Assembly (NCBI GenBank): GCA_023389275.1 | Contig: JAEWEN010000105.1 | Coordinates: 1-30,076 of the forward strand | DNA from: Bacillota bacterium | GTDB lineage: Bacteria > Bacillota > Clostridia > Clostridiales > Caloramatoraceae | DNA length: 30,076 nt | Direction: 5' to 3' | Shown here: positions 16,283 through 24,709 of the stretch, piece by piece | Layout of the letters: every line of letters begins with the position of its first letter | Numbering within the stretch: position 1 is the stretch's first letter | Made by a program: the position numbers and the translations under genes | Notes under the pieces: model-generated | What the model was told of the DNA's origin: nothing | Seen by the model: only the letters and a program-made list of their open reading frames with translations | Database searches by the model: none

Positions 16283-16942
16283 ATGAGACTTAGAAAAAAA
16301 TGGTGGGCAAGACCAGAGCTTGAAGAAACAAACTTTGTTATAACAGATGGAAGAGAATATAGAGGAAAATGGAGAGAAGAGTTTAAAAATAATAATCCTA
16401 TATATTTAGAACTTGGCTGTGGAAGAGGAAGATTTATTTCACAAAGTGCGGTTAAAAATTTAAATGTTAATTATATTGGAGTAGACCTTAAAGATGAGGT
16501 TTTAGTTCGTGCTAAAAGAAGTGTAGAAAAGGAATTTGATGATAATAATGTTTCAAGGGATAATATACATGTTAGACTTATTCCTATGGATATAAGCTTT
16601 ATAGACGAGGTTTTTGAAAAAGATGAAATAGATAGAATACATCTTAACTTTTCAACGCCTTGGCCTAAAGCAAGACATAATAAAAGAAGACTTTCACATC
16701 CAAAGTTTCTAGAAAAATATAAAAAGTTTCTAAAAAAAGGATCAGAAATATGGATGAAAACTGATAATGAAGGATTATTTGAAGATTCTTTAGACTACTT
16801 TAGGGAAAATGGATTTACACTAGAATATGTAACACATGATTTACATGCAAGTGATTTTAAAGAAAATATTGTAACAGAATATGAAGAAAAGTTTTTAAGC
16901 ATGGATATGAAAATAATGTTTTTAATAGCAAAATATAATTAG
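16283..16942 (+). CDS. trmB: tRNA (guanine-N7)-methyltransferase
   Basis: TrmB methylates G46 of tRNAs using S-adenosylmethionine. The 219-residue length is typical. Present are the N-terminal basic RLRKKWWARPELE, the SAM-binding motif LELGCGRGRFI (about 42-52) with IGVDLKDEVLVRAK (about 65-78), and the family signature STPWPKARHNKRRLSHPKFL (about 124-143), where the usual 'DPWPKKRH' aspartate is replaced by threonine. The C-terminal VTEYEEKF is also typical. The ribosome site AAAGGAG precedes the ATG. It follows the DUF5050 gene closely and ends in its own terminator. Confidence 0.95.
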   Translation: MRLRKKWWARPELEETNFVITDGREYRGKWREEFKNNNPIYLELGCGRGRFISQSAVKNLNVNYIGVDLKDEVLVRAKRSVEKEFDDNNVSRDNIHVRLIPMDISFIDEVFEKDEIDRIHLNFSTPWPKARHNKRRLSHPKFLEKYKKFLKKGSEIWMKTDNEGLFEDSLDYFRENGFTLEYVTHDLHASDFKENIVTEYEEKFLSMDMKIMFLIAKYN

Positions 16943-16943
16943 A

Positions 16944-16985
16944 AAAAAGTGTATGGCCTTTATTTTGGCTATACACTTTTTTAAA
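16944..16985 (+). terminator. Intrinsic terminator after trmB
   Basis: A 15-bp stem with one G-U pair (left arm 16944-16958, right arm 16967-16982) and an eight-base loop ends in TTTTTT. Confidence 0.93.
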
Positions 16986-17076
16986 TAAATTAGAACCTTT
17001 GTTTTCTATTACTATAGATTATGATAAACTATTCCTAATAAATAATTATTTTTAGTATTTTAAAGGAGATAGAAAA

Positions 17077-17700
17077 ATGACAGGAAAAACCCACGTTGGT
17101 GTAGGGCTATTGACAGCTGTGGTTATTTTAGATAAGCAAGCATTAGGGATTACCCCTTTATCTATATTAGTGTGTATACTTTCCTCATTGTTACCAGATT
17201 CAGATCATCCTAAAGGGATTTTTAATAAATATATATTACCTGTTAGAAATAAATCTGTTAAAGTATCAATTTATATGAGTTTAGGAATAATTATAATAGG
17301 ACTTAATTATTTGTATTTTGGACACTCATATGTTTATGCATTAGGCTTTATGGTAATGATGATTGGATTATCATCACATAGACAAGGAATAACTCACTCG
17401 CTTATTGGTTTTATTATATTTGTTTATATAGTAGGCTATGGAAGTGAGATTTTAGACCCATTAGAGAGACAAAGAGTTATAATATCTTTTATGTCAGGTT
17501 ACGGAAGTCATCTTATATGTGATATGTTTACAAATAGGGGAATTCCACTTTTTTATCCATTTGGAAAAAAGAAAGTGAAAATGCCTTTTACATTTAAGGT
17601 AGGATCTGCAACTGGAAATTTTGTAGAAGGTATATTAATATACATAATAATTATATATTTAACTTTTAAAATACCTATGATGGTAATAAACATGAACTAA
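17077..17700 (+). CDS. YdjM-family (DUF457) membrane metal-dependent hydrolase-like protein
   Basis: The 207-residue integral membrane protein has the DUF457/YdjM pattern: an N-terminal TGKTHVGVG with histidine, LLPDSDHP (about 39-46), HRQGITHSLIGF (about 108-119), GSHLICDMFTNRGIPLFYPF (about 148-167) and four or more hydrophobic segments. The histidines and aspartates resemble a metal site, hence the database name, but no reaction has been shown. Relatives in enterobacteria are LexA-regulated; I see no clear LexA box here. ATG 17077 follows AAAGGAG. It ends one base before the frame of uvrC opens, so the two genes are probably cotranscribed. Confidence 0.85.
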   Translation: MTGKTHVGVGLLTAVVILDKQALGITPLSILVCILSSLLPDSDHPKGIFNKYILPVRNKSVKVSIYMSLGIIIIGLNYLYFGHSYVYALGFMVMMIGLSSHRQGITHSLIGFIIFVYIVGYGSEILDPLERQRVIISFMSGYGSHLICDMFTNRGIPLFYPFGKKKVKMPFTFKVGSATGNFVEGILIYIIIIYLTFKIPMMVINMN

Positions 17701-17712
17701 TTGAGGTGGATT

Positions 17713-19551
17713 ATGTTTAATATAGATGAAGCATTAAAAAATCTTCCTAAAAGCCCTGGAGTTTATATTATGAAAAATATAAATGGGGAGATTATTTATA
17801 TAGGAAAAGCAGTATCTTTAAAAAACAGGGTAACACAATATTTTAGATCAAATAAAAATCACTCACCTAAAGTTATAGCTATGGTAAAAAACATTACTGA
17901 ATTTGAATATATATTAACAGATTCAGAGCTTGAAGCACTTATTTTAGAGTGTAATTTAATTAAAAAACATAAACCTAGATATAATATTTTATTAAAAGAT
18001 GACAAACACTATCCTTATATAAAGGTAACTATAAATGAAGAATATCCAAGGGTAATTATGACTAGAAAATATATTAAAGATGGATGTAAATATTTTGGTC
18101 CATATACAGATATATCAGCAGTTAAAGAAACCTTAGCTATTATAGAAAAGCATTTTAAACTTAGAACATGTAGAAAAGCAGTAGCCTATGGAGTAGAGGT
18201 TTCAAGGCCTTGTTTAAATTTTCATATAGGAAGATGCTTAGCCCCTTGCACAGGAAAGGTTAGTAAAGAAGAGTATGAAGGCATTGTAAAAAATGTAATA
18301 GAATTTTTGTTAGGAAAAGATAATTTTATTTTAAATAGTTTAGAAAAGCAAATGAATGAAGCATCTTGTGAGTTAGACTTTGAAAAAGCTATGGAAATTC
18401 GTGATGAAATTTTTGCTATTAAAAAAATAAGAGAAAAACAAAAGATAATATCATCAACACTTGATGATGAAGATGTTATAGCATTTTCTAAAAAAGATAA
18501 TAATGCTTGTATTGAAATTTTCTTTGTTAGAGGAGGAAAGCTTCTAGGTAGAGAAAACTTTTATTTTGAAGAGGTTGAGGAAGATAGTAACTTAATATAT
18601 AGCTTTATAACACAATTTTATTCTGAAAGAGAGTATGTTCCAAAAGAAGTTATACTTCAAAATGAAATAGAAGAAATAAATATTATAGAATCATACTTAT
18701 CAGGTAAAAAAGGTAGTAAAGTAAAAATAAAGGTTCCTAAACGTGGAGATAAAAGTAGTATACTGGAAATGGCTAGAAAAAATGCAGATGCTTATTTAGA
18801 TCAAATAAAATACAAAATGCTAAAGGAAAAGCAAAGTACAATAGGTGCTATAGAAGAAATTCAAATGATTTTATCTTTAGAAAATATACCATATAGAATA
18901 GAAAGCTATGATATTTCAAATATTCAAGGAACAGATCCTGTAGGTTCTATGGTTGTATTTGAAAACGGGAAGTCTTTACCTAAAGACTATAGAAGATTTA
19001 AAATAAAAACTATTATAGGGTCTGACGATTATGGCAGTATGAGAGAAATTTTAACTAGAAGATTTGAAAGAGGTATTAATGAAAGACAAGAAGATAATAC
19101 TAAAGGAAGATTTTCAAAGTTCCCAGATCTTATTTTAATGGATGGAGGACTTGGTCAAGTAAATATTGCACTTGATGTTTTAAAAAATCTAGGACTTAAC
19201 ATACCTGTTTGTGGAATGGTTAAAGATTCAAAGCATAGAACAAGAGGGCTTATTTTTGAAGGAGAGGAAATAGATATACTTAAAGACTCAAATGCCTTTA
19301 AACTTATAACTCGTATACAAGATGAAACCCATAGAGTTGCTATAACCTATCATAGAAGCTTAAGAAGTAAATCTCTTGTTGCATCAGATCTTGATAATAT
19401 AAGTGGAGTTGGAGAAAAGAGAAAAAAAGATCTTTTATCATATTTTAAAGATATAGATTCTATTAAAAAAGCTAGTATAGAAGAAATTTTAAAAGTAAAA
19501 GGTATGAATAGATCTGTTGCTGAAAATATAGTGAATTATTTTAATAATTAG
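17713..19551 (+). CDS. uvrC: Excinuclease ABC subunit C
   Basis: UvrC makes both incisions around DNA damage in nucleotide excision repair. Domains of the 612-residue protein in order: GIY-YIG nuclease (PGVYIMKNINGEIIYIGKA, about 10-28), cysteine-containing FGPYTDI...RTCRKAV region (about 133-163), UVR motif binding UvrB (about 200-235), RNase H-like endonuclease (ESYDISNIQGTDPVGSMV, about 397-414, through DGGLGQ near 478), and a C-terminal double helix-hairpin-helix (ISGVGEKRKKDLL and VKGMNRSVAENI). ATG 17713 was chosen because GAGGTGGA lies just before it; the in-frame TTG at 17701 lies before the ribosome site. Confidence 0.97.
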   Translation: MFNIDEALKNLPKSPGVYIMKNINGEIIYIGKAVSLKNRVTQYFRSNKNHSPKVIAMVKNITEFEYILTDSELEALILECNLIKKHKPRYNILLKDDKHYPYIKVTINEEYPRVIMTRKYIKDGCKYFGPYTDISAVKETLAIIEKHFKLRTCRKAVAYGVEVSRPCLNFHIGRCLAPCTGKVSKEEYEGIVKNVIEFLLGKDNFILNSLEKQMNEASCELDFEKAMEIRDEIFAIKKIREKQKIISSTLDDEDVIAFSKKDNNACIEIFFVRGGKLLGRENFYFEEVEEDSNLIYSFITQFYSEREYVPKEVILQNEIEEINIIESYLSGKKGSKVKIKVPKRGDKSSILEMARKNADAYLDQIKYKMLKEKQSTIGAIEEIQMILSLENIPYRIESYDISNIQGTDPVGSMVVFENGKSLPKDYRRFKIKTIIGSDDYGSMREILTRRFERGINERQEDNTKGRFSKFPDLILMDGGLGQVNIALDVLKNLGLNIPVCGMVKDSKHRTRGLIFEGEEIDILKDSNAFKLITRIQDETHRVAITYHRSLRSKSLVASDLDNISGVGEKRKKDLLSYFKDIDSIKKASIEEILKVKGMNRSVAENIVNYFNN

Positions 19552-19588
19552 ATTTATGTTATATATTCTTTATTATGTATAGGAGTTT

Positions 19589-19597
19589 TGATATAAT
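19589..19597 (+). promoter_or_regulatory. Extended -10 promoter for murB
   Basis: TGATATAAT, a TGn-TATAAT element, gives a predicted leader of about 130 bases. No convincing -35 is seen. No terminator is evident between uvrC and this site. Confidence 0.4.
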
Positions 19598-19733
19598 TGA
19601 TTGTATCCGTAATTAAAAGTATAATTTAAATATATAGAAAAGATAGTGTCAAAGTATGTATTAATAGCATTTTATAATATTATGATTGTAATTTTCTATG
19701 TGTTACTCTAAGTAATAATAGGGAGAGGGATAT

Positions 19734-20660
19734 ATGAACATAAACGAGTTTAAGGTAAAACTAGAAAAATATATAGATAAAAGTATAATAAAATATGATG
19801 AACCACTAAAAAATCACACTTCTTTTAAATTAGGGGGACCTTGTTTAGCACTTGTAATGCCTAATAAAAAAGAAGAAGTTGTAACTACAATTGAGCTTTG
19901 TAAAGAGTTTAATATACCATTTTTTATTTTAGGAAATGGCTCAAACTTAATAGTAAAAGATGGTGGTTATAATGGAGTTATTATACAATTTACTTCTTTA
20001 AAACAAATATCACTTAATGAAAATAAATTAACTGTAGAAGCAGGTTCAACACTAGCTGCGGCAGCTAATGTTGCTCTTAAAAATAGTCTTTCAGGTATGG
20101 AGTTTGCATCAGGAATTCCAGGTACAGTAGGTGGAGCTGTTACAATGAATGCAGGAGCATATGGTGGAGAAATAAAAGACATTATAGAAAGTGCAACTGT
20201 GCTTGATCAAAATGGAGAAATATTAACCTTATCTAAGGAAGAGTTAAATCTTTCTTATAGAAATAGTGTAATATACGAAATGGGATATATAGTTTTAGAA
20301 GCTACATTTTCACTAAAAGAAGGCAATAAAGATGATATAAAAGCTTTAATGGATGATTTAAATGGAAGAAGAAGAGATAAACAGCCACTTAATTATCCAA
20401 GTGCAGGAAGTACTTTTAAAAGACCAGAAGGACATTTTGCAGGTAAGCTTATAGAAGATTCAAATCTTAAAGGCTTTACAGTAGGTGGAGCTATGATTTC
20501 AGAAAAACATGCAGGATTTGTTATAAACTATAATAATGCAACTGCTAATGATGTAATTACACTTATTAAAAAAGTACAGGAAATTGTTTTTGAGAACTAT
20601 GGTGTAAACCTTGAAACAGAGGTTAAAATCATAGGGGAAGATGAAGTGCAAAAGATATAA
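19734..20660 (+). CDS. murB: UDP-N-acetylenolpyruvoylglucosamine reductase
   Basis: MurB is the FAD enzyme that reduces UDP-GlcNAc-enolpyruvate to UDP-MurNAc in the cytosol. The 308-residue protein has NHTSFKLGGP (about 27-36), the FAD-binding GNGSNLIVKDGG (about 64-75), GIPGTVGGAVTMNAGAYGGE (about 126-145), the YRNS segment (about 180) and NYPSAGSTFKRP (about 223-234) with the catalytic serine. The tyrosine-loop-free arrangement is that of type II MurB found in Gram-positives. ATG 19734 follows GGGAGAGGGA. The stop codon lies within the left arm of the terminator. Confidence 0.97.
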   Translation: MNINEFKVKLEKYIDKSIIKYDEPLKNHTSFKLGGPCLALVMPNKKEEVVTTIELCKEFNIPFFILGNGSNLIVKDGGYNGVIIQFTSLKQISLNENKLTVEAGSTLAAAANVALKNSLSGMEFASGIPGTVGGAVTMNAGAYGGEIKDIIESATVLDQNGEILTLSKEELNLSYRNSVIYEMGYIVLEATFSLKEGNKDDIKALMDDLNGRRRDKQPLNYPSAGSTFKRPEGHFAGKLIEDSNLKGFTVGGAMISEKHAGFVINYNNATANDVITLIKKVQEIVFENYGVNLETEVKIIGEDEVQKI

Positions 20661-20687
20661 GGAAGTCCTTATATCTTTAATTTTTTA
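20652..20687 (+). terminator. Terminator overlapping the murB stop codon
   Basis: AAGATATAAGG (20652-20662) and CCTTATATCTT (20667-20677) pair perfectly across AAGT, followed by TTAATTTTTT. The murB TAA lies in the left arm, so a terminating ribosome would delay hairpin folding. Confidence 0.85.
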
Positions 20688-20753
20688 TAAACTTTAGAGT
20701 ACTTATAATGTATAATGTATCTAGAAACCATAAGAAAACATGGAGGAAATCAC

Positions 20754-21485
20754 ATGAAGATATTAGGAGATTACCATACTCATACTATTTATAGTCATGG
20801 GAAAGGTACTATAGAAGATAACGTAAAAGAAGCTATTAAAAAAGGATTAAAAGAAATTGTAATATCAGATCATGGACCAGGACATTTTTTATTTGGTGTT
20901 AAAGAAAGTAACCTACCTATAATGAGAAAAGAAATAGATGATCTTCAAAAAAAGTATAAAGATATAAAAATAATGCTTGGTATTGAAGCAAATATTATAA
21001 GCTTAAATGGTGATATAGATGTAACAGATGAGCAAATGAAACTACTTGATAAGTTATTAGTAGGGTTTCATTATGGAGCTTTAGGAAAAACTATAAAAGA
21101 TAATAGCTCATTATTTATTTCAACAAGAGTAGGAAAAGTATTTAAAGGGTTAAAAAATTATAATAAAAATAATGTTACAAAAGCAGTTATTAATGCTATA
21201 AATAGATATAACATAGATATACTAACTCATCCAGGAGATAAAACAGATATAAATATTGGACCTATTGCAGAAGCTGCAAAGCTTAGAGGAACACTTCTTG
21301 AAATAAATGCAGGTCATGGACATTTAAATGTTGAAAATGCAAAAATAGCACTTAAAAAAGGTGCTGATTTTATAATAAATAGTGATGCACATATTTCAGA
21401 AAATGTAGGAAGAGTAGAAAGAGGTATAAAAATAGCACAAAGTGCAGGTATACCTTATGACAGAATTAAAAATATAATATTATAA
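20754..21485 (+). CDS. PHP-domain phosphoesterase (YcdX-like)
   Basis: The 243-residue protein is a stand-alone PHP-superfamily metal hydrolase. Metal-binding motifs in order: DYHTHTIYSHGKG (about 5-17), ISDHGPGH (about 41-48), the GIEANI glutamate (about 80-85), the GFHYGAL histidine region (about 108-114), LTHPGDK (about 162-168) and NSDAH (about 215-219). The substrate is unknown; relatives are described as phosphoesterases. ATG 20754 lies seven bases after TGGAGGA. An upstream in-frame ATG at 20715 lies inside a TATAATGTATAAT promoter-like sequence and is rejected as start. It is the first gene of the conserved PHP-rapZ-yvcK-whiA run, 13 bases before rapZ. Confidence 0.9.
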   Translation: MKILGDYHTHTIYSHGKGTIEDNVKEAIKKGLKEIVISDHGPGHFLFGVKESNLPIMRKEIDDLQKKYKDIKIMLGIEANIISLNGDIDVTDEQMKLLDKLLVGFHYGALGKTIKDNSSLFISTRVGKVFKGLKNYNKNNVTKAVINAINRYNIDILTHPGDKTDINIGPIAEAAKLRGTLLEINAGHGHLNVENAKIALKKGADFIINSDAHISENVGRVERGIKIAQSAGIPYDRIKNIIL

Positions 21486-21498
21486 GGAGAAAGAAGTA

Positions 21499-22371
21499 AT
21501 GAGATTTGTAATAGTTACAGGACTGTCAGGAGCAGGAAAAACTCAGGCTATAAGGTGCCTTGAAGACCTTAACTATTTTTGTATAGAAAATATACCACCA
21601 TCTCTTATACCGAAATTTGCAGAGCTTTCTTATAAAGTAAATGATAGCGTTGAAAAAATAGCTATTGTTATTGATGTTAGAGGTGGAAGATTCTTTGATG
21701 AACTTTTTAATGGTCTTAAAGAATTAAATGAAATGGGATATAAATATGAAATATTATTTTTAGATGCTTCAGATGAAACACTAGTTAAAAGATTTAAGGA
21801 AACTAGAAGAACACATCCACTTTCAAGAAAAGGAAGAATACTTACAGGTATACAACAAGAAAGAGATATGCTTTCAGAAGTTAGAAGAAAAGCAGATTAT
21901 GTAATTGACACATCAAACTATACAGTTAGAAATCTTAAAGAAAAATTAAAAAGTATATATGGATGTAATGAAAAAGAAGATGGATTTATTGTAAATGTTA
22001 TGTCATTTGGTTTTAAATATGGTATACCAATAGATGCAGACCTTGTTTTTGATGTAAGATTTTTACCTAATCCATATTATATTGAGGAACTTAGAAAATT
22101 ATCTGGAAATGACGATGAAATAAAAGAATATGTAACTTCATTTGAGGTAACAAGAAAATTTATAGATATGGTTAACGATATGCTAGAGTTTCTTATTCCT
22201 TACTATATTAAGGAGGGTAAAAGTCAACTTGTTGTAGCTATAGGATGTACAGGGGGAAGACATAGATCAGTTGTTATGGCTAACTCTGTATACACACATT
22301 TAGAAAAAAATCACAATGCGCAGTTTATTCATAGAGATATAACATATGATGCATCAAGGGATGTGAAGTAA
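21499..22371 (+). CDS. rapZ: RapZ/YvcJ-family nucleotide- and RNA-binding regulator
   Basis: RapZ/YvcJ proteins bind GTP/ATP; the enterobacterial member is an RNA-binding adaptor that controls GlmS levels, whereas the Firmicute role is less clear. The 290-residue product has a Walker A motif GLSGAGKT (about 8-15), then CLEDLNYFCIENIPPSL. A Walker B-like strand IAIVIDVRGGRF lies near 52-63. The C-terminal domain carries SFGFKYGIPIDADLVFDVRFLPNPYY (split here as SFGFKYG and DVRFLPNPYY) and the CTGGRHRSV loop (about 254-262). The length and motifs are complete. Its TAA overlaps the yvcK ATG by one base (TAATG), so the two are translationally coupled. Confidence 0.96.
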   Translation: MRFVIVTGLSGAGKTQAIRCLEDLNYFCIENIPPSLIPKFAELSYKVNDSVEKIAIVIDVRGGRFFDELFNGLKELNEMGYKYEILFLDASDETLVKRFKETRRTHPLSRKGRILTGIQQERDMLSEVRRKADYVIDTSNYTVRNLKEKLKSIYGCNEKEDGFIVNVMSFGFKYGIPIDADLVFDVRFLPNPYYIEELRKLSGNDDEIKEYVTSFEVTRKFIDMVNDMLEFLIPYYIKEGKSQLVVAIGCTGGRHRSVVMANSVYTHLEKNHNAQFIHRDITYDASRDVK

Positions 22372-23696
22372 TGCTATTTTGGGATTGGCTAAAGCCTGGA
22401 ATTAGGATAAAAAGATGGATTTTAATGGGTATTTTGGGAATAACAATTTTTGCTCTTGGAATATCAAAAATGCTTTATAGAGCTCCAGGGCTTGAAAGCA
22501 CATATTTGTTATATATATATATTACTTTTCTAGGTATTGTTATTATGTATATATCAGTTAGATATGGAATAACTAGTGTTTTAGCGCTTATGGTAGATTC
22601 TACAGGTAAAAGAAGTCAAAGTATAAAGGAAGTTTTTAACGAGCAAAGGTCTCTTTTAAGAGGACCTAGAATAGTTGCAATAGGTGGGGGAACAGGACTA
22701 TCCACAATGCTTCGTGGAATAAAAGAGTATACCTCTAATATAACAGCAATAGTAACTGTTGCTGATGATGGAGGAGGAAGTGGAATGCTAAGGCAGTCAC
22801 TTGGAATACTTCCACCAGGTGATATTAGAAACTGTTTAGTAGCCTTAGCTCATACAGAGCCTTTAATGGAGGAGCTTATGCAGTATAGGTTTACCGAAGG
22901 AGATTTAAAAGGACAAAACTTTGGTAACCTTTTTATAGCTGCTATGAATGGTATATCTGTTAACTTTGAAGATGCTATTAAAAAAATGAGTGATGTATTA
23001 GCGGTAAAAGGGAAGGTATATCCTGTAACACTTGAAAATGTTATGCTTCATGCAGTTTTATCAGATGGAAGTATTGTAAAAGGAGAGTCTCAGATTCCAG
23101 AGCAGTGTATTGAAAAAAATGCAACTATAGAAGAAATATTTTTAGAGCCTAGTAAACCTAAGGCTTTAGATGATGCGCTTTATGCTATTAAAGACGCTGA
23201 TTGTATTATTATGGGGCCTGGGAGTTTATATACAAGCATACTTCCAAACCTTATAATAGAAGAAATTGCAAGAGAGTTAAAAGCATCTGAAGCAATGAAA
23301 ATATACGTATCTAATATAATGACTCAACCAGGTGAAACTACAGGATTTAAAATGTCAGACCATATTAAGGCTATTGAAAAAGTATGTGGAAAAGGGTGTA
23401 TAAATGTTGTAATTGCTAACAACGGTTTTGTTCCTGATTCTTATTTTGAAAAGTATAAAAATGATGGTCAAGAAAAAGTTGAAATGGATATTAACAATAT
23501 ATCAAGGCATATAACTGTAGTTGAAGAGGACTTAGTAGATTTTACTAAAGGATTTTTAAGACATAATACACAAAAATTAGCACAGGTTATAATGGAGATT
23601 ATTTTAAAACATACTTTGCCTAAAAATAGAAAAAGATTATTAGATTATTATTATTTAGCAGAAAGACTAAAGGAAAAAAGAAGGGAGGGTAAATAG
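22371..23696 (+). CDS. yvcK: YvcK/CofD-like gluconeogenesis factor with N-terminal membrane segments
   Basis: YvcK binds UDP-GlcNAc-type nucleotides and in Bacillus is needed for normal shape on gluconeogenic carbon sources. The conserved core starts at about residue 100: RIVAIGGGTGLSTMLRG, then VTVADDGGGSGMLRQSLGI (about 128-146), GDIRNCLVALA (about 150-160), GNLFIAA and MGPGSLYTSILPNL (about 283-296). All key glycines and aspartates are intact. Unlike the Bacillus protein of about 317 residues, this 441-residue form begins with two hydrophobic segments (about 17-34 and 45-63) and a linker, so it is probably membrane-tethered. It overlaps rapZ by one base and abuts whiA. Confidence 0.95.
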   Translation: MLFWDWLKPGIRIKRWILMGILGITIFALGISKMLYRAPGLESTYLLYIYITFLGIVIMYISVRYGITSVLALMVDSTGKRSQSIKEVFNEQRSLLRGPRIVAIGGGTGLSTMLRGIKEYTSNITAIVTVADDGGGSGMLRQSLGILPPGDIRNCLVALAHTEPLMEELMQYRFTEGDLKGQNFGNLFIAAMNGISVNFEDAIKKMSDVLAVKGKVYPVTLENVMLHAVLSDGSIVKGESQIPEQCIEKNATIEEIFLEPSKPKALDDALYAIKDADCIIMGPGSLYTSILPNLIIEEIARELKASEAMKIYVSNIMTQPGETTGFKMSDHIKAIEKVCGKGCINVVIANNGFVPDSYFEKYKNDGQEKVEMDINNISRHITVVEEDLVDFTKGFLRHNTQKLAQVIMEIILKHTLPKNRKRLLDYYYLAERLKEKRREGK

Positions 23697-24644
23697 TTGT
23701 CATTTTCACAAATAGCAAAAAATGAATTATGTAGAATACAACTTGAAAATAGATGCTGCGAAATAGCAGAGCTTTCAGGAATAATGAAAATGAGTGGTTC
23801 TATAAATATTGGGAATAAGCTTGGCATGGGATTTAAAATATCAACTGAAAATCCTGCAATAGCTAGACGAGCATTTACTCTTATTAAAAATATTTATGGA
23901 AAACATACTGAAATAATGGTTAAAAAAAATAGCTCCCTTAAGAAAAATAATGTATATATATTATCAATAACTCCTGATGTAGGAGCTAAAGATATACTTA
24001 TAAGTGAAGGTATTTTAAAAGAAAGTAAAGAAGGTGCCCTAGGATTTATTAGTAGGATAAGCCCAGCAATTATTAAAAATGATTGTTGTAAAATGGCTTA
24101 TTTAAGAGGAGCTTTTTTAGGGGGAGGGTCTATTAGTAACCCTGAAAAAACTTATCACATGGAGTTTGTGTCAAGCTCTTTAGAACAAGCAGAAGATTTA
24201 ATGAAACTAATAAACTCATTTAGCTCAAATGCTAAATTAATACAAAGAAAAAATAGTTTTGTTGTTTATCTTAAAGAAGGAAATCATATAATAGATGTTT
24301 TAAGTATTATAGGAGCACATACAGCTCTTTTAGAGTTTGAAAATGTAAGAATATATAAAGAAGTAAGAAATAATGTAAATAGATTAGTTAACTGTGAAAC
24401 CGCAAATCTTAATAAAACAGTAGATGCAGCTATTAGACAAATAGAATCTATAAAGTTTATAAAAGAAAAATGTGGGTTTAGAAAGCTGTCTCCAAGCTTA
24501 AAAGAAGTAGCAGAAATTAGACTAAACTACCCAGATATATCACTAAAAGAAATAGGACAAATGTTAAATCCACCTATAGGAAAGTCTGGAGTAAACCATA
24601 GACTACGTAAAATAGAAAAAATTGCAGAAGAGCTTAGAGACTAA
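23697..24644 (+). CDS. whiA: Sporulation/cell-division regulator WhiA
   Basis: WhiA is a DNA-binding protein with an N-terminal degenerate LAGLIDADG-like fold and a C-terminal helix-turn-helix. In the 315-residue product the homing-endonuclease-like domain covers about 1-210, with YLRGAFLGGGSISNPEKTYHMEF as a variant motif split here as LRGAFLGGGS and YHMEF. The HTH lies at about 225-312: NCETANLNKTVDAAIRQI, then LREVAE-like LKEVAEIRLNYPDISLKEIG and KSGVNHRLRKIE. The start is TTG at 23697, directly after the yvcK stop and seven bases after GGGAGGG. It closes the PHP-rapZ-yvcK-whiA operon with a terminator just downstream. Confidence 0.96.
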   Translation: MSFSQIAKNELCRIQLENRCCEIAELSGIMKMSGSINIGNKLGMGFKISTENPAIARRAFTLIKNIYGKHTEIMVKKNSSLKKNNVYILSITPDVGAKDILISEGILKESKEGALGFISRISPAIIKNDCCKMAYLRGAFLGGGSISNPEKTYHMEFVSSSLEQAEDLMKLINSFSSNAKLIQRKNSFVVYLKEGNHIIDVLSIIGAHTALLEFENVRIYKEVRNNVNRLVNCETANLNKTVDAAIRQIESIKFIKEKCGFRKLSPSLKEVAEIRLNYPDISLKEIGQMLNPPIGKSGVNHRLRKIEKIAEELRD

Positions 24645-24645
24645 A

Positions 24646-24670
24646 GCGGGTACACTGTACTCGCTTTTTT
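24646..24670 (+). terminator. Intrinsic terminator after whiA
   Basis: AAGCGGGTAC pairs with GTACTCGCTT (one G-U) over a three-base loop and runs into TTTTTT. The last T of this tail is also the T of the following extended -10 element. Confidence 0.9.
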
Positions 24671-24678
24671 GATATAAT
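24670..24678 (+). promoter_or_regulatory. Extended -10 promoter for the YtoI-like gene and dnaE
   Basis: TGATATAAT directly abuts the whiA terminator, predicting a start near 24685 and a leader of about 25 bases. No clear -35; the upstream DNA is the terminator stem. Confidence 0.5.
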
Positions 24679-24709
24679 TATATAAACGCTTAAAAAAGAA
24701 GGTGAAAAA

